Shown here one piece after another: positions 1 to 6,215 of a stretch of 8,656 nucleotides of DNA (position 1 is the first letter of the stretch; the number at the start of each line of letters is the position of its first letter). Under the pieces are notes generated by a model, which saw only the letters and a list, made by a program, of their open reading frames with translations, had not been told where the DNA came from and ran no database searches. The stretch spans positions 1 through 8,656 of the forward strand of contig JBGSYN010000254.1 of assembly GCA_041750975.1 (NCBI GenBank), read 5' to 3'. The stretch is from JBGSYN01 sp041750975. GTDB taxonomy: Bacteria; Pseudomonadota; Alphaproteobacteria; Geminicoccales; Geminicoccaceae. Both the position numbers and the translations under genes were made by a program.

Positions 1-800
1 CCGTCGCTGACCATAAGCCGCCGCGCCTCCAGCAGCCGAAGCCGTTTTTGGAACTGGCGTGGCGACAGCGAGGTCAGGGCCTTGAAATGCTGGTGGAAGG
101 AGGATGGGCTCATGCCGGCCGTCGCGGCGAGCCGTTCGACCGGCAAGGGCCGCGCAAATTCGGCTCGGAGAACGGCAACGGCGCGGGCAATACGCTCGGC
201 ATGGCTGTCGACGGCCGCAAGCCTGCGAATCGCCGGGCCGTGACGGCCGGCGAGGAGCCAGTAATGCATCTCCCTGACCAGTGCTGGAACGAGCACGGGC
301 AAGGCGTCGGGGCGGCCGAGCAGGCGCACCAGGCGCATAGCACCGTCGAGCAGCGCCTCGTCGGTCTCGTCCAACAAGAGCGAGGTCTCTCGCCCTGAGC
401 GCGATACAGCCGCATTGGCTGCTTGTGGTTCCGGTTCTGGGGCCTGTTCCGGGGCCAGCTCTGTCGCAAGCTCGCGTATCACGCCCATATCGAGGTCGAG
501 TGCCAAGGCCAGATAAGGCTCAGCCCGGGTCGCCGATACTACACGTGCAACGATCGGAACGTCGGTGCTCACGACCACGGATTGGCCGGCGCCGAGCAGC
601 CGCACTTCGTTGCCGAGGGTCAACTGCTTGGCGCCCCCAAGGATCAGGCAGAGGGCGGGCTTGTAGATCGCGTGGATCAGTCCCGTCGGGGCGTAGACCC
701 GCATCATCGTGACACCCTCGAGCGGCGACGTCACCAAGCCGTCGGCGTTGGCGTGACTATCCGCGTAGTGTCGAATGGCGCGCTTGAGCAATTCCGTCAT
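1..800 (-). CDS. AraC-family transcriptional regulator (partial, C-terminus cut off)
   Basis: A minus-strand frame stays open from an ATG at 800-798 to the left edge, giving 266 visible residues. The N-terminal ~150 residues resemble the AraC_N cupin-like ligand-binding domain (for example the stretch YKPALCLILGGAKQL near residues 46-60). The C-terminal part is an AraC-type DNA-binding domain: MSPSSFHQHFKALTSLSPRQ (about residues 229-248) is the recognition-helix signature of the first HTH, and the arginine/leucine-rich helix after it leads into the second HTH, which the edge truncates. The start is supported by GGGAG about 10 nt upstream. The gene is divergent from the SDR at 956, a common pairing in proteobacteria, so it probably controls that gene and itself in response to a small molecule. 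The ligand is unknown. Family is clear; target is inferred. Confidence 0.93.
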   Translation of the reverse strand, partial: MTELLKRAIRHYADSHANADGLVTSPLEGVTMMRVYAPTGLIHAIYKPALCLILGGAKQLTLGNEVRLLGAGQSVVVSTDVPIVARVVSATRAEPYLALALDLDMGVIRELATELAPEQAPEPEPQAANAAVSRSGRETSLLLDETDEALLDGAMRLVRLLGRPDALPVLVPALVREMHYWLLAGRHGPAIRRLAAVDSHAERIARAVAVLRAEFARPLPVERLAATAGMSPSSFHQHFKALTSLSPRQFQKRLRLLEARRLMVSD

Positions 801-955
801 GCCGTCGCGTCTCCCATCGTCGAAGGCTGCAGCATCGTCTCTTGAGCTAACTTTCTTTGGAGGATCGGGCAAGTTTTAAGGCGTCCAAGGCAAACGTGCC
901 GCACCGGCCGGGACTAGATAAGAGGCATCGCTTCAAGGTTTTACGAGGAACGACC
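801..955. promoter_or_regulatory. Divergent promoter region between AraC regulator and SDR
   Basis: This 155-bp gap separates two divergently read genes, so it must carry both promoters and probably the AraC-family operator. No convincing -35/-10 pair is visible for either direction. A small inverted repeat, GGCA-AACG-TGCC (889-900), and an A/T-richer patch at 914-920 are the only landmarks. Its role is inferred from gene orientation alone. Confidence 0.4.
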
Positions 956-1720
956 ATGACCACGCAAACGAAGATCACGCTAATCACCGGCGGCAGCCGA
1001 GGGCTCGGCCGCAACACGGCGATGAGCCTTGCCCGCAAGGGCGGCGACATCATTCTGACCTACCAATCCCGCCAGGACGAAGCCGATAGGGTCGTCGCCG
1101 AGATCCAGGCGGCGGGCCGCAACGCGGTGGCGCTGCAGCTCGATGCGGGTGACGTTGCCGGCTTCGACGCTTTCGTCGGCCAGGTTCGGGAAGCGCTCAG
1201 CACCGAGTGGGGGCGCGACAGCTTCGATCATCTCGTCAACAATGCGGGGTTTGGGCTCCTCGCGCCGTTTGCCGAAACGACGGAGGAGGCGTTCGACAGT
1301 CTGGTGAACGTGCATCTGAAGGGGGTGTTCTTCCTGACGCAGAAGCTGCTCCCGCTGATCGCCGATGGCGGTCGCATCGTTAACCTCTCGAGCGGTCTCA
1401 CCCGCTTTAGCCTGCCCGGCATGGCGGCCTACGCCGTGATGAAGGGCGGCGTGGAAGTTCTGACGCGCTATCTGGCCAAGGAGCTCGGTCCGCGCGGCAT
1501 CGCCGTCAACACCGTGGCACCCGGCGCGATCGAGACGGATTTCGGTGGCGGTGCGGTGCGTGACAACCCGGACTATAATCGGAATGTCGCCCAAGCGACG
1601 GCACTCGGCCGCGCCGGTGTCCCCGACGACATCGGCCCGATGATCGCAGCCTTGCTCACCGAGGACAACCGCTGGATCAATGGCCAACGGATCGAGGTTG
1701 CGGGCGGCGCCTATCTCTGA
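956..1720 (+). CDS. SDR-family NAD(P)-dependent oxidoreductase
   Basis: A 254-residue classical short-chain dehydrogenase/reductase with a full set of family motifs. The Rossmann cofactor loop TGGSRGLG is at residues 11-18, NNAG at 95-98, the catalytic serine probably S146 (NLSSG), the YxxxK pair Y159/K163, and the VAPGAIETD motif at about 187-195. An arginine in the glycine-rich loop (R15) is often seen with NADP(H) preference. Length is typical of the family and the protein should be cytosolic, usually a tetramer. I place the start at ATG 956 because GAGG lies about 7-8 nt upstream; an in-frame TTG near 857 would extend the gene into the divergent promoter region. The substrate cannot be read from the sequence. 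It is probably controlled by the neighbouring AraC-type regulator. Confidence 0.95.
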   Translation: MTTQTKITLITGGSRGLGRNTAMSLARKGGDIILTYQSRQDEADRVVAEIQAAGRNAVALQLDAGDVAGFDAFVGQVREALSTEWGRDSFDHLVNNAGFGLLAPFAETTEEAFDSLVNVHLKGVFFLTQKLLPLIADGGRIVNLSSGLTRFSLPGMAAYAVMKGGVEVLTRYLAKELGPRGIAVNTVAPGAIETDFGGGAVRDNPDYNRNVAQATALGRAGVPDDIGPMIAALLTEDNRWINGQRIEVAGGAYL

Positions 1721-1738
1721 TCCCGGGCCGGCCTTCAA

Positions 1739-1761
1739 GGCTCAGGCGCAAGCCTCGAGCC
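1739..1761. terminator. Hairpin with GCAA tetraloop after the SDR gene
   Basis: Nineteen bases after the SDR stop codon lies GGCTCAGGC-GCAA-GCCT-c-GAGCC, a 9-bp GC-rich stem with one bulged C and a GNRA-type tetraloop. Its position suggests a transcription end or mRNA-stabilising structure for the SDR. No T-run follows on either strand, so it is not a classic intrinsic terminator. Confidence 0.45.
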
Positions 1762-1767
1762 CAGGAT

Positions 1768-1783
1768 TGTGACCTTGCTCACT
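1768..1783. promoter_or_regulatory. CRP/FNR-like palindrome, copy 1
   Basis: TGTGA-CCTTGC-TCACT matches nine of the ten arm positions of the known CRP consensus TGTGA-N6-TCACA. Its centre (1775.5) is 41.5 bp upstream of the 43-bp conserved block, the spacing of a class II activator site if that block begins at the transcription start. A related palindrome stands at the same spacing in copy 2 (4819-4834). Which CRP/FNR-family protein would bind is unknown. Confidence 0.5.
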
Positions 1784-1859
1784 GTCTGACAGGTCGAAAA
1801 CGGCGATTGTTGCCTTGGTGGCAGAACCATCGCCGGCTGAGCGGTGAGGCTTGGGCCGG
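1769..1859 (+). repeat. Duplicated promoter/leader element, copy 1
   Basis: This 91-bp stretch aligns without gaps to 4820-4910. The first 48 bp match at 31 positions, concentrated in the palindrome (15 of 16) and a GGCGAT block at 1803-1808. The last 43 bp (1817-1859) are identical. Weaker similarity continues, still gap-free, through a ribosome-binding-site-like AGAGAG to GTG 1893. The identical block can form a hairpin from two GCCGGC arms (1832-1837 and 1855-1860) with an inner AGC/GCT stem and a GGTGAG loop. In this copy the element lies between convergent genes with no intact ORF behind it, so it is probably a decayed or orphan copy. Confidence 0.8.
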
Positions 1860-1892
1860 CGGATGGCTTCACTTCTTTAGAGAGCAGGTGTC

Positions 1893-1904
1893 GTGGCTCT
1901 TTGA
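1893..1904 (+). pseudogene. Stub of a papain-like gene start (GTG, stop at codon 4)
   Basis: At the position matching the GTG start of the papain-like gene (4944) there is GTG-GCT-CTT-TGA, against GTG-CCT-CTA-TGG in the intact gene. Nine of the twelve bases agree, and TGG (Trp) is replaced by TGA. Similarity fades within about ten codons, although an ATG falls at the same codon-10 position. The HEAT-protein gene ends at 1968 on the other strand, so there is no room for a full copy. It may be the remnant of a duplicated gene, or an RNA-only leader that never had a gene. Confidence 0.3.
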
Positions 1905-1967
1905 CGCCCTGCGACGTCGATGTCGACAAGAGCGGCCTCGTCTTTTCGAATTCGACGCCTGAAATTT

Positions 1968-2825
1968 CTAGCGGTCGACCGCCTGGGGGCGTGGTCCGTC
2001 GCGGGTTTGGGAACGTGCTTGCCGGCTGTTATCGAGCAGTTGCGCGACGCCGTTTCGAACCTCGGGGGCGGGATCGCTTTCGGCAAGCCTCGCCAGGCGG
2101 GCGGCGGCATCGGACCCGCGGGCGACCCACAGGCTTTGTGCCGCCCGCAATCGGACCTGCGACGCCGGATCGAGCAGGGCGCGATAGATCAAGCGCACGG
2201 TGTTGCGGTGGCCACTTCCAGCAATGGCGCCGATCGCCGAGGCACGGATCGCCGGATCATCGCTCGTCTCGAACAGATGCTGGAGTTCCGCCATCGCGGC
2301 GCGGTCTTGCCGATAGCTCAATTTCACGATGTCGCGGACCGATGCCGCCTCCCGGCTTTCGGCCGATTCCTCGGTCAAAACTGCAGGTTGTGGCGGCGGT
2401 TCGGCAGTTGGTGGCTGGATCACGTGACGCTCGATCGCGAGCGTGCCATCGCGCCGCCCGATCAGAATGATTTCGGCGATCCGGCCGTCCCGATAGCGCA
2501 GTGCAAGCGACTTCGATCCCGCCAATTCGAGCAGCATATCGCTCGGCTGCAAACTCTCGATATCGATCGGACCGATCGGTCCCGGATCCCGCCACACCGC
2601 CACCTCCGCGCCGATCGCAATGCCAATTTCGCGGACAATATCAACAAGGGGTACGGCTTCATCAAGATGGAGGCTGAGGGTGCCATCACTGTGAAGCTCG
2701 ACCGTGTACTTTTGAGGCGACGGAGTATCGCCGCCGGGCTCGACCGCGGCAAAGGCGGGCGAGGCGGCGGCGATAACCGCTATCATCACGATGAGCCGTC
2801 GTAGATTAGGCGCGCTGAAAGCCAT
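1968..2825 (-). CDS. Exported protein with STN-like region and HEAT-type repeats
   Basis: A 285-residue protein starting with a clear signal peptide: basic NLRR, a hydrophobic stretch at about 11-21, and a probable cleavage after AFA at residue 26. Residues about 40-125 read like a secretin/TonB N-terminal (STN-like) fold, with the pattern SLHLDEAVPLVDIVREIG, then a step predicted to be beta-rich, and a final YRDGRIAEIILIG strand. A proline-rich linker follows (138-148). Residues about 160-265 form two or three HEAT-like helical repeats (DDPAIRASAIGAIAGSG; DPASQVRLRAAQSLWVARG; DPAPEVRNGVAQLL). It is probably a periplasmic scaffold or binding protein; no catalytic motif is seen. It lies 44 bp downstream of the M28 peptidase gene on the same strand with a weak ribosome-binding site (GAAG), suggesting co-transcription. 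The domain calls are by eye, and the exact function is unknown. Confidence 0.8.
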   Translation of the reverse strand: MAFSAPNLRRLIVMIAVIAAASPAFAAVEPGGDTPSPQKYTVELHSDGTLSLHLDEAVPLVDIVREIGIAIGAEVAVWRDPGPIGPIDIESLQPSDMLLELAGSKSLALRYRDGRIAEIILIGRRDGTLAIERHVIQPPTAEPPPQPAVLTEESAESREAASVRDIVKLSYRQDRAAMAELQHLFETSDDPAIRASAIGAIAGSGHRNTVRLIYRALLDPASQVRLRAAQSLWVARGSDAAARLARLAESDPAPEVRNGVAQLLDNSRQARSQTRDGPRPQAVDR

Positions 2826-2869
2826 CGATACACGTCTTCAGGCTTGGCAGCAGGTCCAGTGACCCGTGC

Positions 2870-4426
2870 TCAGCGCGTCGCTTGTGGGCCTTTGAATGGG
2901 AACTTCGCAGCCATCGCCACACCATAGCTCTTCTTCTGCTTGAAGTTGCCCTTGCCCTTAACACCGTTCACGGTCTCGGTGTTCATCGCATATTGCAGGG
3001 TGGCGAAGGCCACGGCATCGGCGTTGATCTCGAGCGCCTTGAGGCTGATATTGTCGAAGGTATCGCAGGCGAGGTGATAGCAGGGATCGAATTGATCGCC
3101 GACGACACCGCCCCAGATTGCCGCTTCTTCAGGCGTCTTGACTTCCTCAGCACCGGTGAACAGGCCGCCAGAAGGTATGCCTACCTCGATGAACGGACCG
3201 TAATCCGAGCGGCCGTCGAAATCGGTGCCTTTAAACGGTTCACCGACGGCATTGTAGTAGGCCTCGAACAGCGCCTCGATCTGCGCCGACCCCTCCGGTC
3301 CCGGCCCGGCACCCTCGCCGTCCGAATCGTCACCGTCATAGACGAGAAAGACATAATTCGGCGAGCCGATCATGTCGAAATTGAGATAGAGCACGATAGC
3401 GCTTTGCTCGGCCTCGCTCAGACCCTCGACATAGGCCGTCGAGCCGACGAGCCCGGACTCTTCGGCACCCCACCACGCAAACCGCACGGTTTGCCGCGGT
3501 TTGACCTTGGCCATTTGCACCGCCACTTCGAGAATTGTTGCACTCCCGGAGCCGTTGTCCTGAATGCCGGGGCCCGCCTGGACCGAATCCAGATGGGCGC
3601 CGACCATGATGACGTTGTCGTCACCCTTGCCGGGCAGTTCGGCAATGACGTTGTTTTGGGTCGTCTCGACCGGTGGGTCGACATCGATGGAGGCTGTCGA
3701 GCCTGCCGGCGCCAGCGAAACGCCATCGGCAAAGCTGGCGCCGACCACCGGGATCGTCAGATTGCTGGGGCTGCCATCTGGCAGGTCAGCTGCAGTGCCG
3801 ACGATCAATCCCTCACGTTCCGGCGTGTTTCCCTGATTGAAGATGATAACCGCTTCAGCACCGGCCGCTTCCGCATTGGCGGCCTTTAGCGAAAACTGGC
3901 AGGTACCGCGCTGGATCAAGGCAATATCCGCGGAGCCGCTGAAGTCGAGGCCGGCAAAATCCTCGGCCTCGCAGCCGCTGGTCGAATCCCGCGGGAGGTC
4001 GAGCATGAGGTCGACGGGTATCACCGGGCCGGTAATTTCCCCGAAGCCGGAACCGGTGAAGGCGCCGGTCTCATAAGTCGCCGTTACCGGCGTCAGCTGT
4101 TGCAGGTCCGAGGGCGGAATGAAGGTGAAGTCGAACGCGTCGAGTTCGACCTCATAACCCGCTGCTTCAAGTGTCTCGACAACGTAGGCGACACTCGCGT
4201 CATAACCCGGAGTGCCCGCCGCGCGCGTTCCGTTATTGGCGTCGGCCGCCGCCTGCAGTGCGGCCTGGTGGGCGCGCACACCCTCGAGGGTGACGCAGTC
4301 CAGCAGCTTCTTCTGGGTGTTGTTGTTTCGAGCTTGGCACGCCGGCGACGCGGCCTCGGCGGGTCCGCTCAATGCTGCCGCCGATAGTGCGATTATGGAT
4401 ACGCCGAACAATGTCGCGACTTTCAT
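2870..4426 (-). CDS. Secreted M28-family zinc aminopeptidase with PA domain
   Basis: A 518-residue exported metallopeptidase. A signal peptide (residues 1 to about 25, ending AEA) leads into an N-terminal region, then a protease-associated (PA) domain at about 130-250 (IALIQRGTCQFSLKAANAEAAGA), then the M28 catalytic domain at about 258-480. The co-catalytic two-zinc site is complete by analogy with the Streptomyces griseus aminopeptidase: H278 (GAHLDS), bridging D290 (QDNGSGSA), catalytic E322 and ligand E323 (WWGAEESG), D351 (NFDMIG), and H451 within CYHLACD, whose two cysteines probably form a disulfide. The start ATG has AGGGAG 6 nt upstream. It should release N-terminal amino acids from peptides in the periplasm or outside the cell. 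Substrate preference is not readable. It is first of a two-gene unit with the HEAT protein. Confidence 0.95.
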   Translation of the reverse strand: MKVATLFGVSIIALSAAALSGPAEAASPACQARNNNTQKKLLDCVTLEGVRAHQAALQAAADANNGTRAAGTPGYDASVAYVVETLEAAGYEVELDAFDFTFIPPSDLQQLTPVTATYETGAFTGSGFGEITGPVIPVDLMLDLPRDSTSGCEAEDFAGLDFSGSADIALIQRGTCQFSLKAANAEAAGAEAVIIFNQGNTPEREGLIVGTAADLPDGSPSNLTIPVVGASFADGVSLAPAGSTASIDVDPPVETTQNNVIAELPGKGDDNVIMVGAHLDSVQAGPGIQDNGSGSATILEVAVQMAKVKPRQTVRFAWWGAEESGLVGSTAYVEGLSEAEQSAIVLYLNFDMIGSPNYVFLVYDGDDSDGEGAGPGPEGSAQIEALFEAYYNAVGEPFKGTDFDGRSDYGPFIEVGIPSGGLFTGAEEVKTPEEAAIWGGVVGDQFDPCYHLACDTFDNISLKALEINADAVAFATLQYAMNTETVNGVKGKGNFKQKKSYGVAMAAKFPFKGPQATR

Positions 4427-4479
4427 CCGAAACTCCCTATTGCGCGGTGGCCATTCAAACCCCGCTATTGTTGTTTACA

Positions 4480-4494
4480 GGGGTAGAAGACCCC
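4480..4494. repeat. Inverted repeat upstream of the M28 peptidase gene
   Basis: GGGGT-AGAAG-ACCCC is a perfect 5-bp inverted repeat with a 5-nt centre, 54 bp upstream of the M28 start codon. It could be a short hairpin in that gene's 5' leader or a small operator. Only its symmetry and position support this. Confidence 0.4.
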
Positions 4495-4687
4495 GAGTGC
4501 CGATTGACATGGTCTTTGAGTACCCCTTCGCCACTATCGCCAAAGGCCCAGCCAAGGCAAGGGACAACTTCACCGATGTGACACAGAGCCTACGGCGTCA
4601 AGCATCTTGTGGATATTCGTGGTGAGTGGCTTCTACTAATTATCACGCTGGTTAATGTACTTTTTCACGTGATCGGGAATCTCAATA

Positions 4688-4720
4688 GTGTGTTGGCGAA
4701 ACACACCGAGTTAATTCGCC
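4688..4720. repeat. Overlapping alternative hairpins
   Basis: GTGTGTT-GGCGA-AACACAC (4688-4706) is a perfect 7-bp inverted repeat with a 5-nt loop. Its loop sequence GGCGAA (4695-4700) is also complementary to TTCGCC at 4715-4720, so the two pairings exclude each other. It may be an operator palindrome or an RNA switch-like element; there is no direct evidence that it is transcribed. Confidence 0.45.
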
Positions 4721-4818
4721 TCGCCTCAATAGGAACGAGATCTCTAAGCCTTTCTGAGGACCCGACGATGTCAACTGGCGTTGCAGGATCCTGCGCCGTC
4801 GTTGACGCCACATGCGAA

Positions 4819-4834
4819 AGTGATCTTGCTCACT
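4819..4834. promoter_or_regulatory. CRP/FNR-like palindrome, copy 2
   Basis: AGTGA-TCTTGC-TCACT has perfectly complementary 5-bp arms around a 6-bp centre, the geometry of CRP/FNR-family sites. It is centred (4826.5) 41.5 bp upstream of the 43-bp conserved block and 117.5 bp upstream of the papain-like gene start. A weak -10-like GATCAT (4856-4861) sits between it and the block, as a class II promoter would need. Regulation of the papain-like gene by a CRP/FNR-type activator is an inference. Confidence 0.5.
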
Positions 4835-4910
4835 GCGTGAACGCCCGACCAAGGCGATCATGACGCCGGTGGCAGAACCATCGCCGGCTGAGCGGTGAGG
4901 CTTGGGCCGG
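4820..4910 (+). repeat. Duplicated promoter/leader element, copy 2
   Basis: Counterpart of 1769-1859, with the final 43 bp (4868-4910) identical. Here it directly precedes a functional-looking gene: the block ends 33 bp before the GTG start and 19 bp before the AAGGAG ribosome-binding site. The CCGGC/GCCGG stem of the possible hairpin is kept (one closing pair is lost compared with copy 1), as is the inner AGC/GCT stem. A competing CATCGC/GCGGTG stem is also possible. If transcription starts at the block, the mRNA has a leader of about 76 nt whose first part is the conserved element. I do not recognise it as a known riboswitch class. Confidence 0.8.
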
Positions 4911-4929
4911 GGCTATGGTGTGCTTGATC

Positions 4930-4935
4930 AAGGAG
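4930..4935 (+). promoter_or_regulatory. Ribosome-binding site fixing the papain-like gene start
   Basis: AAGGAG lies 8 nt before GTG 4944. It makes that codon the start in preference to the in-frame upstream TTG at 4902, which would fall inside the conserved 43-bp block and has no ribosome-binding site. Confidence 0.75.
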
Positions 4936-4943
4936 TACGAGCC

Positions 4944-5399
4944 GTGCCTCTATGGAATGTTGAACCGCAAATGCAGCGGACGCCCGATATATGTTGGGAA
5001 GCCACTTTGCGGATGATGTGGCATTGGCGGTATAAGGGCGACGCCGACAAACTTGGCGAATATAATCGCAGGCTGGTCAATCTTGTCACCGTGGACCGGC
5101 GTCTGAGCGATATCCAGATGGATCGCCTGTACTTGCATTTCGGCCTTCGCTCCCTGGCCAATCCACAGGGCAAGAATGTTCGGCACGCCCTGGGTTGGTC
5201 CCCGGTCACCGTGATCGTCAGCGACCCGCAGATTGGCGACCATGCCGTGGTCATCTCCGGCAGCACCGCCGACGGTCGCTATGTCGTGGTCGATCCCTGC
5301 GGCGTGCACAATCGGATCGAATGTCTTGCCGCCAACGAAACTACCAGGAGCGCGGCCGACATCGACGGCAAGCTCGGCTTCTTCATCTGGTACTGGTGA
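4944..5399 (+). CDS. Small papain-like cysteine peptidase-fold protein
   Basis: A 151-residue protein with the catalytic layout of papain-like C39/C70-type peptidases. C17 in DICWEAT is the likely nucleophile and Q11 lies six residues before it, as the oxyanion glutamine does in papain. H100 in GDHAVVISG and D117 in YVVVDP complete the triad. The CW motif resembles AvrRpt2-like (C70) and C39-like families. There is no signal peptide, membrane segment, or ABC-transporter fusion, so the domain stands alone. It could cleave a protein or peptide, or act as an amidase or transglutaminase-like enzyme. It converges with the T6SS operon end 63 bp away and has its own leader with a CRP-like site. A T6SS effector role is possible, but no adjacent immunity gene is seen. 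Fold assignment is fairly firm; role unknown. Confidence 0.8.
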   Translation: MPLWNVEPQMQRTPDICWEATLRMMWHWRYKGDADKLGEYNRRLVNLVTVDRRLSDIQMDRLYLHFGLRSLANPQGKNVRHALGWSPVTVIVSDPQIGDHAVVISGSTADGRYVVVDPCGVHNRIECLAANETTRSAADIDGKLGFFIWYW

Positions 5400-5462
5400 G
5401 GCGCCTTAGGGATATGTACCATGGGTTTCTGCGGGAGACGGTTCCGAAGACGATGTCGTTGG

Positions 5463-6215
5463 CTAGGATCGAAGTCTTGGGATCGTCGTGTCGAGATCGA
5501 GGGAGCGTTCGGTTTCGGCCTGGACCAGGATCAGGGTGACGTTGTCCCTCGCACCGCGATCGAGGGTAGCTTCGACCATGGCATCGGCGGTCTGCTCCAG
5601 GTCGGCTGTTGCGATCTGCCGTTCGATGAAACGGTCGTCCAGTTCGCCGGTGAGCCCGTCGCTGCAGAGAAGGAAGACATCGCCGGCCTCGATGCCGCCT
5701 TGATCGACCTCGAGTTCGAGCGGGCCCGGTATGCCGACGGCGCGGGTCAGGCGGTGGGCGAGGGGCGAGCTGTGCGCGGTTTCCTTATCCGTGCCGCGCG
5801 CGATCATGTCTTCGGCGAGGTTGTGATCCCTGGTTAGGAGCTCGAGCCGGCCTTGGCGGGAGCGATAGATCCGGCTGTCTCCCGCCCAGACGCAGGCAAA
5901 GCTTTCGCCGAAGGCGAGGAGGGCGACGACGGTGCAGCCGCAGATGCCTTCGGTGGTGCGTTGCAATTCCTCATGGGCGCGTTCGATCGCGTCCCTCACA
6001 GTCTTGAACAGATCCTTGGCGGTGTCGGGTGTGGCAAGGGCGGCGAGGGACGAGGTGACGAGTTGGCTTGCCCGGTCGCCGTGGCTGTGCCCACCCATGC
6101 CGTCGGCGACGACCCAAAGGCCCATTTCGGGCCGGGCAAGATGGCTGTCCTCGTTGCGCTCGCGGATCTTGCCGACATGGGTCCGGACGGCGGTGTTGAA
6201 GCCGAACCCGCTCAA
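5463..6215 (-). CDS. pppA: T6SS-associated PP2C-type Ser/Thr phosphatase PppA
   Basis: A 250-residue PP2C-family (PPM/Stp) phosphatase, cytosolic and Mn/Mg-dependent. Motifs in order: VGKIRERNEDS (14-24), VADGMGGH (36-43) with metal-binding D38/G39, GDSR (112-115), TRDH (about 128-131), CSDGLTG (184-190) with D186, and RDN (223-225) with D224. In characterised T6SSs PppA removes phosphate from Fha-type proteins and so reverses PpkA kinase activation. I choose TTG 6215 as the start because it overlaps the tagF stop as TTGA, the next usable upstream start (GTG 6323) would overlap tagF by 112 nt, and the domain begins just after. It is the last gene of the visible operon. PpkA and Fha are not in the window. 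Confidence 0.9.
   Translation of the reverse strand: MSGFGFNTAVRTHVGKIRERNEDSHLARPEMGLWVVADGMGGHSHGDRASQLVTSSLAALATPDTAKDLFKTVRDAIERAHEELQRTTEGICGCTVVALLAFGESFACVWAGDSRIYRSRQGRLELLTRDHNLAEDMIARGTDKETAHSSPLAHRLTRAVGIPGPLELEVDQGGIEAGDVFLLCSDGLTGELDDRFIERQIATADLEQTADAMVEATLDRGARDNVTLILVQAETERSLDLDTTIPRLRS

Larger units (their letters stand above)
4427..4943. other. Long divergent intergenic region
   Basis: This 517-bp region lies between the divergent M28 peptidase and papain-like genes. It is noticeably more AT-rich than its surroundings from about 4600 to 4720. I find no credible gene: a plus-strand frame at 4609-4863 runs through the leader element, lacks a ribosome-binding site and resembles nothing known. 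Contents are the M28 promoter side with an inverted repeat (4480-4494), a nested pair of alternative hairpins (4688-4720), and leader element copy 2 (4819-4943). Confidence 0.7.

Noticed and set aside
1920..2804. 294-codon plus-strand open frame over the HEAT-protein gene
   Set aside because: The minus-strand frame has a proper signal peptide and repeat structure; the plus-strand product resembles no family and lacks a start signal.
2882..3889. 335-codon open frame antisense to the M28 peptidase gene
   Set aside because: It mirrors the real gene's codon pattern in GC-rich DNA, has no recognisable domain or ribosome-binding site, and the opposite strand encodes a complete zinc peptidase.
4504..4537. 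Plus-strand promoter from TTGACA at 4504-4509
   Set aside because: The -35 match is perfect, but no -10 hexamer lies at 16-18 bp; the nearest, CACTAT, is 22 bp away, and the papain-like gene is 400 bp downstream.
4609..4863. 84-codon plus-strand ORF with a hydrophobic start
   Set aside because: No ribosome-binding site, an unusual start codon, and it runs through the CRP-like site and ends just before the conserved block; it is probably non-coding.
5400..5462. Terminator between the convergent papain-like and pppA genes
   Set aside because: No stem with adequate pairing and no T-run were found in these 63 bp.
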